Of a stretch of DNA of 5,781 nt, positions 1 to 5,290 are shown piece by piece. The stretch is from an uncultured Phycisphaerales bacterium. GTDB lineage: Bacteria; Planctomycetota; Phycisphaerae; Phycisphaerales; SM1A02. Numbering within the stretch: position 1 is the stretch's first letter; each line of letters starts with the position of its first letter. The stretch covers positions 1 through 5,781 of the forward strand of contig CAMPIL010000239.1 of NCBI GenBank assembly GCA_946886375.1. Reading direction: 5' to 3'. Made by a program: the position numbers and the translations under genes. The notes under the pieces are model-generated. The model saw only the letters and a list, made by a program, of their open reading frames with translations. It had not been told where the DNA came from and made no database searches.

Positions 1-1
1 G

Positions 2-775
2 GAAGGTGCGGAAATTGTGTTTCACCAGGCCGCGCTGGCTTCGGTGCCGCGCAGCGTGAAGGAACCGCGATTGTACTTTGAGGTCAATGCGCGCGGCACG
101 CTGGAAGTGCTCGAAGCCGCCCGCGCCTTGGGCGTCGGGCGCATCATCTACGCCGCATCCAGCAGCGTGTACGGCGATTCCGCGCAACTGCCCAAAATCG
201 AATCCATGCAGCCGCTGCCGCTTTCGCCATATGCATCCGCCAAGTTCGCTGGCGAACATTTCATCCGCACATACTGCCACTGCTTTGGACTTTCAGGCGT
301 GAGCCTGCGGTACTTCAACATCTTCGGGCCGCGTCAACGGCCGGATTCGCCATACGCCGCGGTCCTGCCTCGATTCATTGAAGCGCTGATGAGCGGCAAT
401 AAGCCGGTGATTTACGGCGACGGCACGCAGACGCGCGATTTCACTTTCGTCGCCAACGCCGTGCACGCCAACCTGCTTGCCGGGGCGTGCGAGAAACCGC
501 TGCGCGGCGAGTCGATCAACATCGCGTGCGGTGAAAGTTTCAGCCTGCTCCACTTGTTGCAGGCCGTGGCGGCTCACCTGGGCGTGAAGGCTCAATGCGA
601 ACACGCTCCGGCGCGCGTCGGCGAGGTCATGCACAGCCGGGCGAGCATCGAAGCGGCTCGGAATCTCATCGGATACGCGCCCGTGGTTGACTTTCGGACC
701 GGCTTGGAACGCACGCTTGCGTCCTATCGTTCGACGGATGGCGCGAAGCAAATCAAAACCCAAGTCAACGGATAA
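2..775 (+). CDS. NAD-dependent nucleotide-sugar epimerase/dehydratase (UDP-glucose/UDP-GlcNAc 4-epimerase type), 5' end missing
   Basis: This is the C-terminal part of an extended short-chain dehydrogenase/reductase that acts on NDP-sugars, probably a cytoplasmic UDP-hexose 4-epimerase feeding polysaccharide or glycoconjugate synthesis. The frame is open to the left edge, so the Rossmann GxxGxxG segment and the true start lie outside; the GTG at 17 is an internal Val codon. Visible family marks are the HQAA-SVPRSV segment at the edge, the SSSVYG strand (nt 158-175), the catalytic Y-x3-K pair (Tyr codon 230-232, Lys codon 242-244), the LRYFNIFGPRQ substrate loop and the GDGTQTRDF motif around 415-440. 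The C-terminal region has the usual R-x-G-E-V and GY-P sugar-nucleotide pattern. The SVPRSV motif is typical of the WbpP/GalE-like group, but exact substrate cannot be read from the sequence. The 3' end overlaps the next gene by 38 bases in another frame. Confidence 0.92.
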   Translation, partial: EGAEIVFHQAALASVPRSVKEPRLYFEVNARGTLEVLEAARALGVGRIIYAASSSVYGDSAQLPKIESMQPLPLSPYASAKFAGEHFIRTYCHCFGLSGVSLRYFNIFGPRQRPDSPYAAVLPRFIEALMSGNKPVIYGDGTQTRDFTFVANAVHANLLAGACEKPLRGESINIACGESFSLLHLLQAVAAHLGVKAQCEHAPARVGEVMHSRASIEAARNLIGYAPVVDFRTGLERTLASYRSTDGAKQIKTQVNG

Positions 776-1052
776 ATACTGGAGCCGGCGGGTGATGGAA
801 ACGTCCGACGCGCTGGACCTGGAGCCGGGCGTGTTCAAGCGCGAACCGCACGAAGTGGCCGAGAGCCTGAAGCGTTCCGCCGAGCGGCGCACCCCGCAGC
901 GAAGCCGTGCCCGAACCGATTTTCAGGCCGCGATGTCGATGCTCAACTTCTACATCAATCGAGCCGGAAGAAATCTCGCGGAGCGCGACCGCAAACGTTT
1001 GGATCGCGCGAAGGATGAACTCCGCAAGTTGTACGGCCGTGACGCGAAATAA
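738..1052 (+). CDS. DUF3175 family protein
   Basis: This encodes a 104-residue basic soluble protein that I recognise as the DUF3175 family, whose function is unknown. Conserved parts visible are KYWSRRVMETSDALDLEPGVF near residues 13-33, the SLKRSAE helix, then AMSMLNFYINRAGRNL and a C-terminal RAKDELRKLYGR. Family members are usually around 100 residues, so this is full length. I chose the ATG at 738 because it precedes the conserved W-S-R-R-V segment; the frame is open further upstream to 687, but that part lies inside the epimerase gene. Only a weak purine stretch precedes the ATG. The 38-base overlap with the epimerase suggests translational coupling, although no functional link between the two is known to me. 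The N-terminus is Lys/Ser-rich, which is common in small DNA- or RNA-binding proteins, but nucleic-acid binding is only a guess. Confidence 0.85.
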   Translation: MARSKSKPKSTDKYWSRRVMETSDALDLEPGVFKREPHEVAESLKRSAERRTPQRSRARTDFQAAMSMLNFYINRAGRNLAERDRKRLDRAKDELRKLYGRDAK

Positions 1053-1095
1053 TCCTGGGCAAGTCTGGTCTGATGCGGCGTCGACAGATCCACAA

Positions 1096-1347
1096 TCAAT
1101 CTTGCGTCGCAATTTTCGCCGCGATCCACGAACGCGCAACGCACCAGTCCGCAGCAACGGTTTTCCGCGACACGCCGATGGCCCGAGCGAGGGATTCGTG
1201 CGTGCTTCCTTCAAACAGGTGCAGTCTCGCAATCAGTGCGGCGCGCGGCTTTTCGTTTGCCAACGCATCGATCGCGTGAACGACATCGGAGAGAAGCGCG
1301 ATACAATCGCAATGTTCCGATTCCTCATCTCGCAGCATGATCCGCAT
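1096..1347 (-). CDS. ECF sigma factor region 4 fragment (orphan helix-turn-helix protein, probable remnant)
   Basis: The 83-residue product matches the C-terminal part of ECF-type sigma factors. It has the helix AIDALANEKPRAALIARLHLF (residues about 25-45), then a helix-turn-helix at about 48-75 with THESLARAIGVSRKTV, followed by D-W-x3-A-R-x-W. That last pattern is characteristic of the Planctomycetota-rich sigma group often annotated as TIGR02999. Region 4 normally contacts the -35 promoter element. Region 2, needed for core binding and -10 recognition, is absent. The frame stays open about 48 bases upstream to a TGA near 1395 but has no ATG, GTG or TTG there, and the sequence beyond it belongs to the membrane gene on the other strand. 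No Shine-Dalgarno sequence precedes either ATG (1347 or 1338). It is most likely a truncated gene; a free-standing DNA-binding regulator is the alternative. It converges with the DUF3175 gene. Confidence 0.6.
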   Translation of the reverse strand: MRIMLRDEESEHCDCIALLSDVVHAIDALANEKPRAALIARLHLFEGSTHESLARAIGVSRKTVAADWCVARSWIAAKIATQD

Positions 1348-1407
1348 GCGCCAGCGAGCGCGTTCCCGAGTTATGATGGCAACAACGTGATCTATCCCTG
1401 AAAAAGC

Positions 1408-1788
1408 ATGTCACCGCCTCTCTTCTTGCGATTCTGGCTCATGCGGAGCAACAGGATTACCCTGGTGGCATTTGCGGTTTTCATCCTTGCTCTCTGTGGT
1501 TGTCTGGCGCTCATGGTGATGTACCCGGCTCGAATGATTGAATTGACTTTCATCGCCATCGCCGTTTCGCTGGCCTTTGTTGCACTGAGTACATGGGTCA
1601 GCGCGTCGTTTTCGCGATCCTATCGCTTCCTGGTGACGCATCAATTCAAGGTGTGTCCCAACTGTTGCATTGCGCTGGAGCAACGCGACAACGGCGGCAT
1701 CTGCCCACGCTGCGGAGTTCTCTACAACATGGATCAACTGCACATTGAATGGGGCACAACGCTCATGGGAGGGAGATCACGGGCGTAA
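1408..1788 (+). CDS. Membrane protein with C-terminal zinc ribbon, array member 1
   Basis: Hypothetical protein of 126 residues, function unknown. Two hydrophobic helices are clear at about 18-40 and 46-68, joined by a very short loop, so both ends probably face the same side. A short basic stretch (SRSYRF) then leads to a zinc ribbon with Cys at 83, 86, 99 and 102 (C-P-N-C ... C-P-R-C-G). It ends with a segment LHIEW and a Gly/Arg-rich tail. The first knuckle has Cys in place of the Gly-Tyr found in its neighbours. Two starts are possible, ATG 1408 or ATG 1441; neither has a Shine-Dalgarno sequence and both keep all features. It is the first of four same-strand genes with the same kind of layout. 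Two-helix plus zinc-ribbon proteins of this sort are common and unannotated in planctomycetes; I know of no characterised member. Confidence 0.75.
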   Translation: MSPPLFLRFWLMRSNRITLVAFAVFILALCGCLALMVMYPARMIELTFIAIAVSLAFVALSTWVSASFSRSYRFLVTHQFKVCPNCCIALEQRDNGGICPRCGVLYNMDQLHIEWGTTLMGGRSRA

Positions 1789-1996
1789 CATTACTTGCAT
1801 GAAACCCGCAAGGATTCCGACCCTCCGCGTCGCTGCAAGTGGCCGACGTACACCTGCATCGGCATCTCGCCTCTTATACTGTGCGGCGGTTGCAGCGTGC
1901 ATTCAAACGTATCTTGCGGCCTGGAACGCTGCTCGAGCGGCAGCTTGCACTCAGCAGCCGTGACCTTTGGTTGGGGTTGAACATCGTAGATTGGAA
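1789..1996 (+). other. Non-coding gap between array members 1 and 2
   Basis: About 200 bases lie between the stop of the first zinc-ribbon gene and the preferred start of the second. Short open frames cross it but show no recognisable motif, plausible start signal or similarity to the neighbouring proteins. A TATACT hexamer at 1875-1880 could serve as a -10 element, but nothing resembling TTGACA lies at the right distance upstream, so a promoter is not claimed. The size leaves room for a promoter or leader for the second gene, or for a decayed gene. Confidence 0.35.
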
Positions 1997-2425
1997 ATGG
2001 ATTCACCAAGTCACATTCTTCCAGGAGAGTTGATTCGCAAAACTCGCCGGCGCGTTCGGTTCATGCTTCCTGTCGGAATTGGCTTGGGGTTGGCAACTAT
2101 TCTGATGTCTCACTTTCTGGATCGAACCTGGCCGGGCAAATGGTGGATTAGTCCATGTCTTTGGTTGGTCTGGGTCCTGTGTATAGCCGGCTACTCTGCG
2201 CACGTCATCCTCAGAACGCACTTGCGTCTGCGGCGGGCGTGCTACTTGCTGTGTCCCTCGTGCGGATACTCACTCGAACGATTGCCGGATCGAGGGCGCT
2301 GCCCCGAATGCGGACAACCCTACATTCATCACCAAGTCCAGATTCGATGGTCGTGCGCGCTTGGGGGGCTGCGGGATGAATATGATGAGCCCCCGTCTGC
2401 GGACCGTCCTGGACCTCGGGGCTGA
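1997..2425 (+). CDS. Membrane protein with C-terminal zinc ribbon, array member 2
   Basis: Hypothetical protein of 142 residues, function unknown. A basic N-terminus (IRKTRRRVRF, residues 13-22) is followed by two hydrophobic helices at about 23-41 and 50-72, a basic loop (RTHLRLRR), then the best zinc ribbon in the cluster: Cys 86, 89, 102 and 105 in C-P-S-C-G-Y-S-L ... G-R-C-P-E-C-G. The segment after it, QVQIRW, matches in position and pattern the LHIEW of the gene before and LTARW of the gene after. The C-terminus is acidic and Pro-rich. The basic N-terminus suggests it and the ribbon are both cytoplasmic by the positive-inside rule. I chose ATG 1997; a TTG at 1967 in frame is an alternative that adds ten residues. 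Translation stops at a TGA directly before a transposase relic, so the last few residues could have been altered by the insertion. Confidence 0.78.
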   Translation: MDSPSHILPGELIRKTRRRVRFMLPVGIGLGLATILMSHFLDRTWPGKWWISPCLWLVWVLCIAGYSAHVILRTHLRLRRACYLLCPSCGYSLERLPDRGRCPECGQPYIHHQVQIRWSCALGGLRDEYDEPPSADRPGPRG

Positions 2426-2429
2426 ATGA

Positions 2430-2648
2430 ATTACCCCACCTTCACCGCGACGCTGGATGGTGGAACGCACGCTGTCCTGGTTGAACAAGTGCCGTGCAAA
2501 TCTGGTTCGCTATACCAAGAAGTCATCGAACTACCTGGGTCTGATCATGATCGCCTGAATGCTGCTGTGGTATCGCCGAGCATGGCGATTGGAGATTTTG
2601 AAACAGTCTCTAAGGCGGCCGCTAGGTATGCGACCATCGCACTTTTAA
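2430..2648 (+). pseudogene. IS5-type transposase C-terminal remnant with in-frame stop
   Basis: Reading from 2430 in the frame of the TGA at 2427 gives a segment that I recognise as the end of an IS5-family DDE transposase: RRWMVERTLSWLNKCR (from 2448), then LVRYTKKSSNYLGLIMIA, a TGA at 2556-2558, and on in the same frame MLLWYRR. Functional relatives read approximately RRWVVERT-WLNKCR--LVRYEKK--NYLGL--LACALLWYRR, so the TGA sits where a Cys codon is expected. The Glu in VERT (codon 2463-2465) is consistent with the last acidic residue of the DDE triad. The rest of the transposase is absent on the left: upstream is the end of the zinc-ribbon gene. It is therefore a dead, heavily truncated copy. 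Similarity fades after about 2580, and no terminal inverted repeat or target duplication could be identified. An open frame of 96 codons starting at 2426 covers the same bases in another frame and is taken as spurious. Confidence 0.75.
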
Positions 2649-2691
2649 CAGCGCTTGGATGTTACGCCAGCGCAGAGTATGCTTATCAGCA

Positions 2692-3537
2692 ATGCATGAG
2701 CAATTGCACACCGTGACTTTGCCGCATTTGCTTGCTGTGACAGAACGTGTGCAGCTCGTCTCGTTGCGTTTGGCAACTTGGCTTCCCGTGGCAATATTCG
2801 CTCTGGGGCTTGGAACGAGCGTGGGATTCAGACTGACGGCAGCTTGGACGTGCGGCTTGGCCGCTGGAGCGTGGATGGCTGCAGGCGTGATTTGGTTTCG
2901 CGCGCAACGGCGATGGCGAAGTCTGTTGACGCTGCTGCAGACTCAAACCTGCATTTGTGAATTTTGCGGTTATTGTCTGAGCCAAGAGACAGACCGATGC
3001 TCTGAGTGCGGGCTGAGTTTCCATAGAGCCTCGCTGACCGCAAGGTGGTGTTTTGCGCGTGATTACAGGTGTCGCTGGAAGTTGGCCGCCGCCCGCAGAA
3101 TACGTGGATTCGTTCTCTTTTGCGTTGAGCTGGGTCTCGCCGCATGGTATGTGATCGCGGCCCAAATCTTTGTGCCCGGCACGCATATGTTTCTGGCGAT
3201 TTTGTTACTTCTTGCTCCTCCAATGCACGCGGTTGTCCAATGGATTTACGAAGCTGCGAACATGACACACATACCTAGGTTCTGTTTGACGGATTGTTCA
3301 TGCGGCATGTGGGCGGGTGCAAACCGCCATTCTCTGACCAAGAACGGCGGTCACATGGGCGGTTTCCGATCCGTCAAAGAGAGCGCGGCTTGCTTGGCGG
3401 CTCATGCAATCGCGTTCGCCATTCATTACAGAAATGCGTTGGCTGGATACGCAGGAGCCATCGCGCTTTGTTGGTGCAATTTCCCGTTGCCAGAACCCGG
3501 TCGATGCTCGGTCAAATTCTCCCATTCTTGGTATTGA
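2692..3537 (+). CDS. Multi-pass membrane protein with internal zinc ribbon, array member 3
   Basis: Hypothetical protein of 281 residues, function unknown. Two hydrophobic helices at about 27-46 and 51-69 are followed by a basic loop (RAQRRWR) and a zinc ribbon with Cys 89, 92, 103 and 106 (C-E-F-C-G-Y ... C-S-E-C-G). The segment LTARW follows, as in array members 1 and 2. Unlike them it continues with RRIRG and two more strong hydrophobic helices at about 139-160 and 165-186. After about residue 190 the character changes: a Gly/Cys/His-rich stretch whose DNA forms an inverted repeat, then a weakly hydrophobic end. That tail may be non-native read-through, or the frameshifted beginning of the next gene. 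ATG 2692 was chosen because an earlier ATG at 2659 adds 11 residues of no evident value; neither has a Shine-Dalgarno sequence. Its end overlaps the next gene by 34 bases. Confidence 0.68.
   Translation: MHEQLHTVTLPHLLAVTERVQLVSLRLATWLPVAIFALGLGTSVGFRLTAAWTCGLAAGAWMAAGVIWFRAQRRWRSLLTLLQTQTCICEFCGYCLSQETDRCSECGLSFHRASLTARWCFARDYRCRWKLAAARRIRGFVLFCVELGLAAWYVIAAQIFVPGTHMFLAILLLLAPPMHAVVQWIYEAANMTHIPRFCLTDCSCGMWAGANRHSLTKNGGHMGGFRSVKESAACLAAHAIAFAIHYRNALAGYAGAIALCWCNFPLPEPGRCSVKFSHSWY
3279..3384. repeat. Long imperfect inverted repeat (hairpin) in the tail of array member 3
   Basis: Three nested complementary blocks are visible. The outer arms 3279-3294 and 3369-3384 pair over 16 positions, with one mismatch and one G-T pair; their core is TTTGACGGAT against ATCCGTCAAA. 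Inside this, AAACCGCC (3321-3328) pairs with GGCGGTTT (3358-3365), and TGACC (3335-3339) with GGTCA (3349-3353) around a nine-base loop. The left arm carries 26 extra bases (3295-3320) against three on the right. CCGCC at 3324-3328 could instead pair with GGCGG at 3312-3316, giving an alternative fold. It could be a decayed palindromic mobile repeat or a structured RNA; no target duplication was found. Confidence 0.5.
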
Positions 3538-3827
3538 TGACGCTGCTTGGCGCAGGCATTATTCTGACGGTTGCGACACGGCCGCGATATCGAGCTTATC
3601 CGAGTTGCAGGAGATGTGGATACAACCTGGCTGGGATTGTCGGCGATTCACAGCAATGTCCTGAATGCGGTTCGTCTATTACAATAGGTGAACCCTGTCC
3701 AGGTGGAAAACCCTCGCATTTGCGATCTGCAGCGCACACCGCTGGATTTCTTTTGACTGTGCTCTCTGCTGCTGGCCTCGTCATCATGGTCACTGCCTTG
3801 ACCATTATTTTGATCAAAGCATCGTGA
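3504..3827 (+). CDS. Membrane protein with central zinc ribbon, array member 4
   Basis: Hypothetical protein of 107 residues, function unknown. A hydrophobic helix at about 5-24 is followed by a basic stretch (RPRYRAY) and a zinc ribbon with Cys 35, 38, 52 and 55 (C-R-R-C-G-Y-N-L-A-G ... C-P-E-C-G). The N-L-A-G version is the classic planctomycete form of this motif. A second helix lies at about 79-104, right at the C-terminus. The order helix-ribbon-helix differs from array members 1 to 3, and the W-containing segment after the ribbon is missing. ATG 3504 starts exactly at the membrane segment; the frame is open upstream to 3294, but that part has no membrane helix and overlaps the preceding gene. 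No Shine-Dalgarno sequence is present, so coupling to the upstream gene through the 34-base overlap is plausible. It ends 49 bases from the convergent phosphatase gene. Confidence 0.7.
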   Translation: MLGQILPFLVLMTLLGAGIILTVATRPRYRAYPSCRRCGYNLAGIVGDSQQCPECGSSITIGEPCPGGKPSHLRSAAHTAGFLLTVLSAAGLVIMVTALTIILIKAS

Positions 3828-3876
3828 GATCGCAAGAAAATCGAAACAGCCAACGGGCGTTTTGCGGATTTGGGCC

Positions 3877-5250
3877 TCACTCCACCTTCACCGCAACGAT
3901 CGTCTGATCATCGCCGGGGCGGACGCCCGCTTCGTGGGCGCGCAGAGCGGTGGTGATCGACTGCACCACGCAGGCCGGTTCGCCACTGCATTCGTGCAGG
4001 GCGCGTTCGATGCCTTCGAGGCCGAACATCTCGCGCTTGGAGTTCATCGCCTCGGTGATGCCATCGGTGTACATCACCAGCGTCTGGCCGGGCAGGAGTT
4101 TTCGCAGGCCGTCGTCGTAGGTGGCGTCGCTGATGATGCCCAGCGGCATGTTGCCGATGTCGTCCAGCCGCACCACCGGCCCGCCGGCCCCTGCGTTCTT
4201 GATCAGCGGAGGATTGTGCCCGGCCCGCGAATAGATCAGCGTGTGATCGCTGGGGTTGTACATCGCAAGAAACGCGGTGACGAACGAACCTTCAATGCGC
4301 TTGGAGTGCAGATGGCGATTGGCGAATTCGAACACCGCGCCGGGCCCTGCGCCGCGGCGAGGATAGGCGTACAGCAGCGTGTTCAGCATCGCCGCAAGAA
4401 CCGCCGAGCCAGGCCCGTGGCCCGCGGCGTCGGCCACCACCATCGCCAGCCAGCCGTCGAAGCGCGACGGTTCATCGGGGCTCGGCGGCAGCACGGTGAA
4501 GTCGTACAAGTCTCCGCCAGCCACGTCGTAGGTTTCGTAACTCGTGGCGATGCTCAAGCCGGGAATCTGCGGCAGGCTCTGCGGCAGCATGCTGCGCTGG
4601 ATGCGCGCGATCTGTTGGACCTCGCTGCGAATGTGCTCGTTGGCTTCGCGCAGCTGTTTGGTGATCATCACGTTGCGCACCGTTGCGCCGGCGAGATTCG
4701 ACCGGAGAATCGATTCCTCCAGTTCCTCCATGGTGAACGCCTCGGCCCCTTCGCGAAAGGTAATGGCCCAGTTGATCGCCTGGCCGTTCTCAAACAGCGG
4801 AATCGCCATCATCGATCCATAGCGCGACAGCATGTCGCCCACGGCAGGATCGTTGCGAAGAAACAGGTGATGAACCAACTGCGGCTGTGCGCTGCGCACG
4901 ATTTCGCCGAACAGTCCTTCCCGATGCACGGGAATTGAATTCCAGTTTTTCCAAGGGTCCGACGCGTGCAGGGCAAGTTCCATGTCGTCGGTGAACAATC
5001 GAGTGATCTTGTATTCGCCGGGCTGCAGACCGCGCGTGGACAGCGAGACATACCCACGCGGGCCGTTAAGCCGAATGAGGCCGTCAGCGAAGCTGCGCAG
5101 GACGTCTTGCGGATCGGTGGCGCGGCTCAAATCGCTGACCATCTCCATCAGAATCTGCACGCGCGGGTTGTCGGAAAGATCAACTCGCCGCGCCGCTGCG
5201 AGCGGCGATTCGGGCTGAGCGGAAGGGATTGCGATATGGGTGGACGGCAT
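3877..5250 (-). CDS. GAF domain PP2C/SpoIIE-type serine phosphatase (RsbU-like)
   Basis: This is a 457-residue soluble signalling phosphatase. Members of the SpoIIE/RsbU family dephosphorylate phosphoserine on STAS anti-sigma-factor antagonists, or regulate other partner-switching modules. A GAF-like sensory domain spans about residues 25-190, followed by a helical linker (KQLREANEHIRSEVQQIARIQRSMLP, about 198-223) that is typical of the junction with the catalytic domain. Metal-binding and catalytic motifs are all present: D-V-A-G-G-D-L-Y-D (Asp 242 and 247), V-A-D-A-A-G-H-G (Asp 274), R-A-G-H-N-P, Y-T-D-G (Asp 396) and G-D-D-Q-T (Asp 447-448). The first motif has Leu where Trp or Tyr is common. 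No transmembrane helix or HAMP domain is seen, so it is probably cytoplasmic. I chose ATG 5250; a TTG at 5280 adds ten residues but would overlap the ribosome binding site of the divergent deaminase gene. No STAS or anti-sigma kinase gene is adjacent, so its partner is unknown. Confidence 0.93.
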   Translation of the reverse strand: MPSTHIAIPSAQPESPLAAARRVDLSDNPRVQILMEMVSDLSRATDPQDVLRSFADGLIRLNGPRGYVSLSTRGLQPGEYKITRLFTDDMELALHASDPWKNWNSIPVHREGLFGEIVRSAQPQLVHHLFLRNDPAVGDMLSRYGSMMAIPLFENGQAINWAITFREGAEAFTMEELEESILRSNLAGATVRNVMITKQLREANEHIRSEVQQIARIQRSMLPQSLPQIPGLSIATSYETYDVAGGDLYDFTVLPPSPDEPSRFDGWLAMVVADAAGHGPGSAVLAAMLNTLLYAYPRRGAGPGAVFEFANRHLHSKRIEGSFVTAFLAMYNPSDHTLIYSRAGHNPPLIKNAGAGGPVVRLDDIGNMPLGIISDATYDDGLRKLLPGQTLVMYTDGITEAMNSKREMFGLEGIERALHECSGEPACVVQSITTALRAHEAGVRPGDDQTIVAVKVE

Positions 5251-5278
5251 GAAAGTTGACGGGTGGCAACGGTCGATC

Positions 5279-5283
5279 AAGGA
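5279..5283 (+). promoter_or_regulatory. Ribosome binding site of the cytosine deaminase gene
   Basis: AAGGA lies seven bases before ATG 5291. It is the only clear Shine-Dalgarno sequence in the window and fixes the deaminase start. It sits in the 40-base gap between two divergent genes, where no convincing -35/-10 pair could be recognised; a TTGACG at 5256 lacks a matching -10. Confidence 0.65.
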
Positions 5284-5290
5284 TTGAATA

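Noticed and set aside
17..19. GTG at the left edge as start of the epimerase gene
   Set aside because: The frame is open to base 2 with family-like residues before it, and the Rossmann nucleotide-binding segment must lie further upstream.
1795..1980. A 61-codon frame with a Cys after a short hydrophobic run, resembling a lipoprotein signal
   Set aside because: The hydrophobic run is too short and too far from the start, no Shine-Dalgarno sequence is present, and the product is Cys/Ser-rich without any family pattern.
2426..2716. A 96-codon open frame starting right after the stop of array member 2
   Set aside because: Another frame over the same bases encodes recognisable transposase sequence, and this frame shows no domain, helix order or cysteine pattern like its neighbours.
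3294..3503. Upstream extension of array member 4
   Set aside because: The extension is Arg/Ser-rich, overlaps the preceding gene and the inverted repeat, and has no membrane helix; ATG 3504 begins exactly at the hydrophobic segment.
3828..3876. Possible bidirectional terminator between the convergent genes
   Set aside because: No stable GC-rich stem followed by a T run could be drawn in these 49 bases.
3862..4938. A 358-codon open frame on the + strand
   Set aside because: It is the antisense shadow of the phosphatase gene in GC-rich DNA; its His/Arg/Ala-rich product has no family resemblance.
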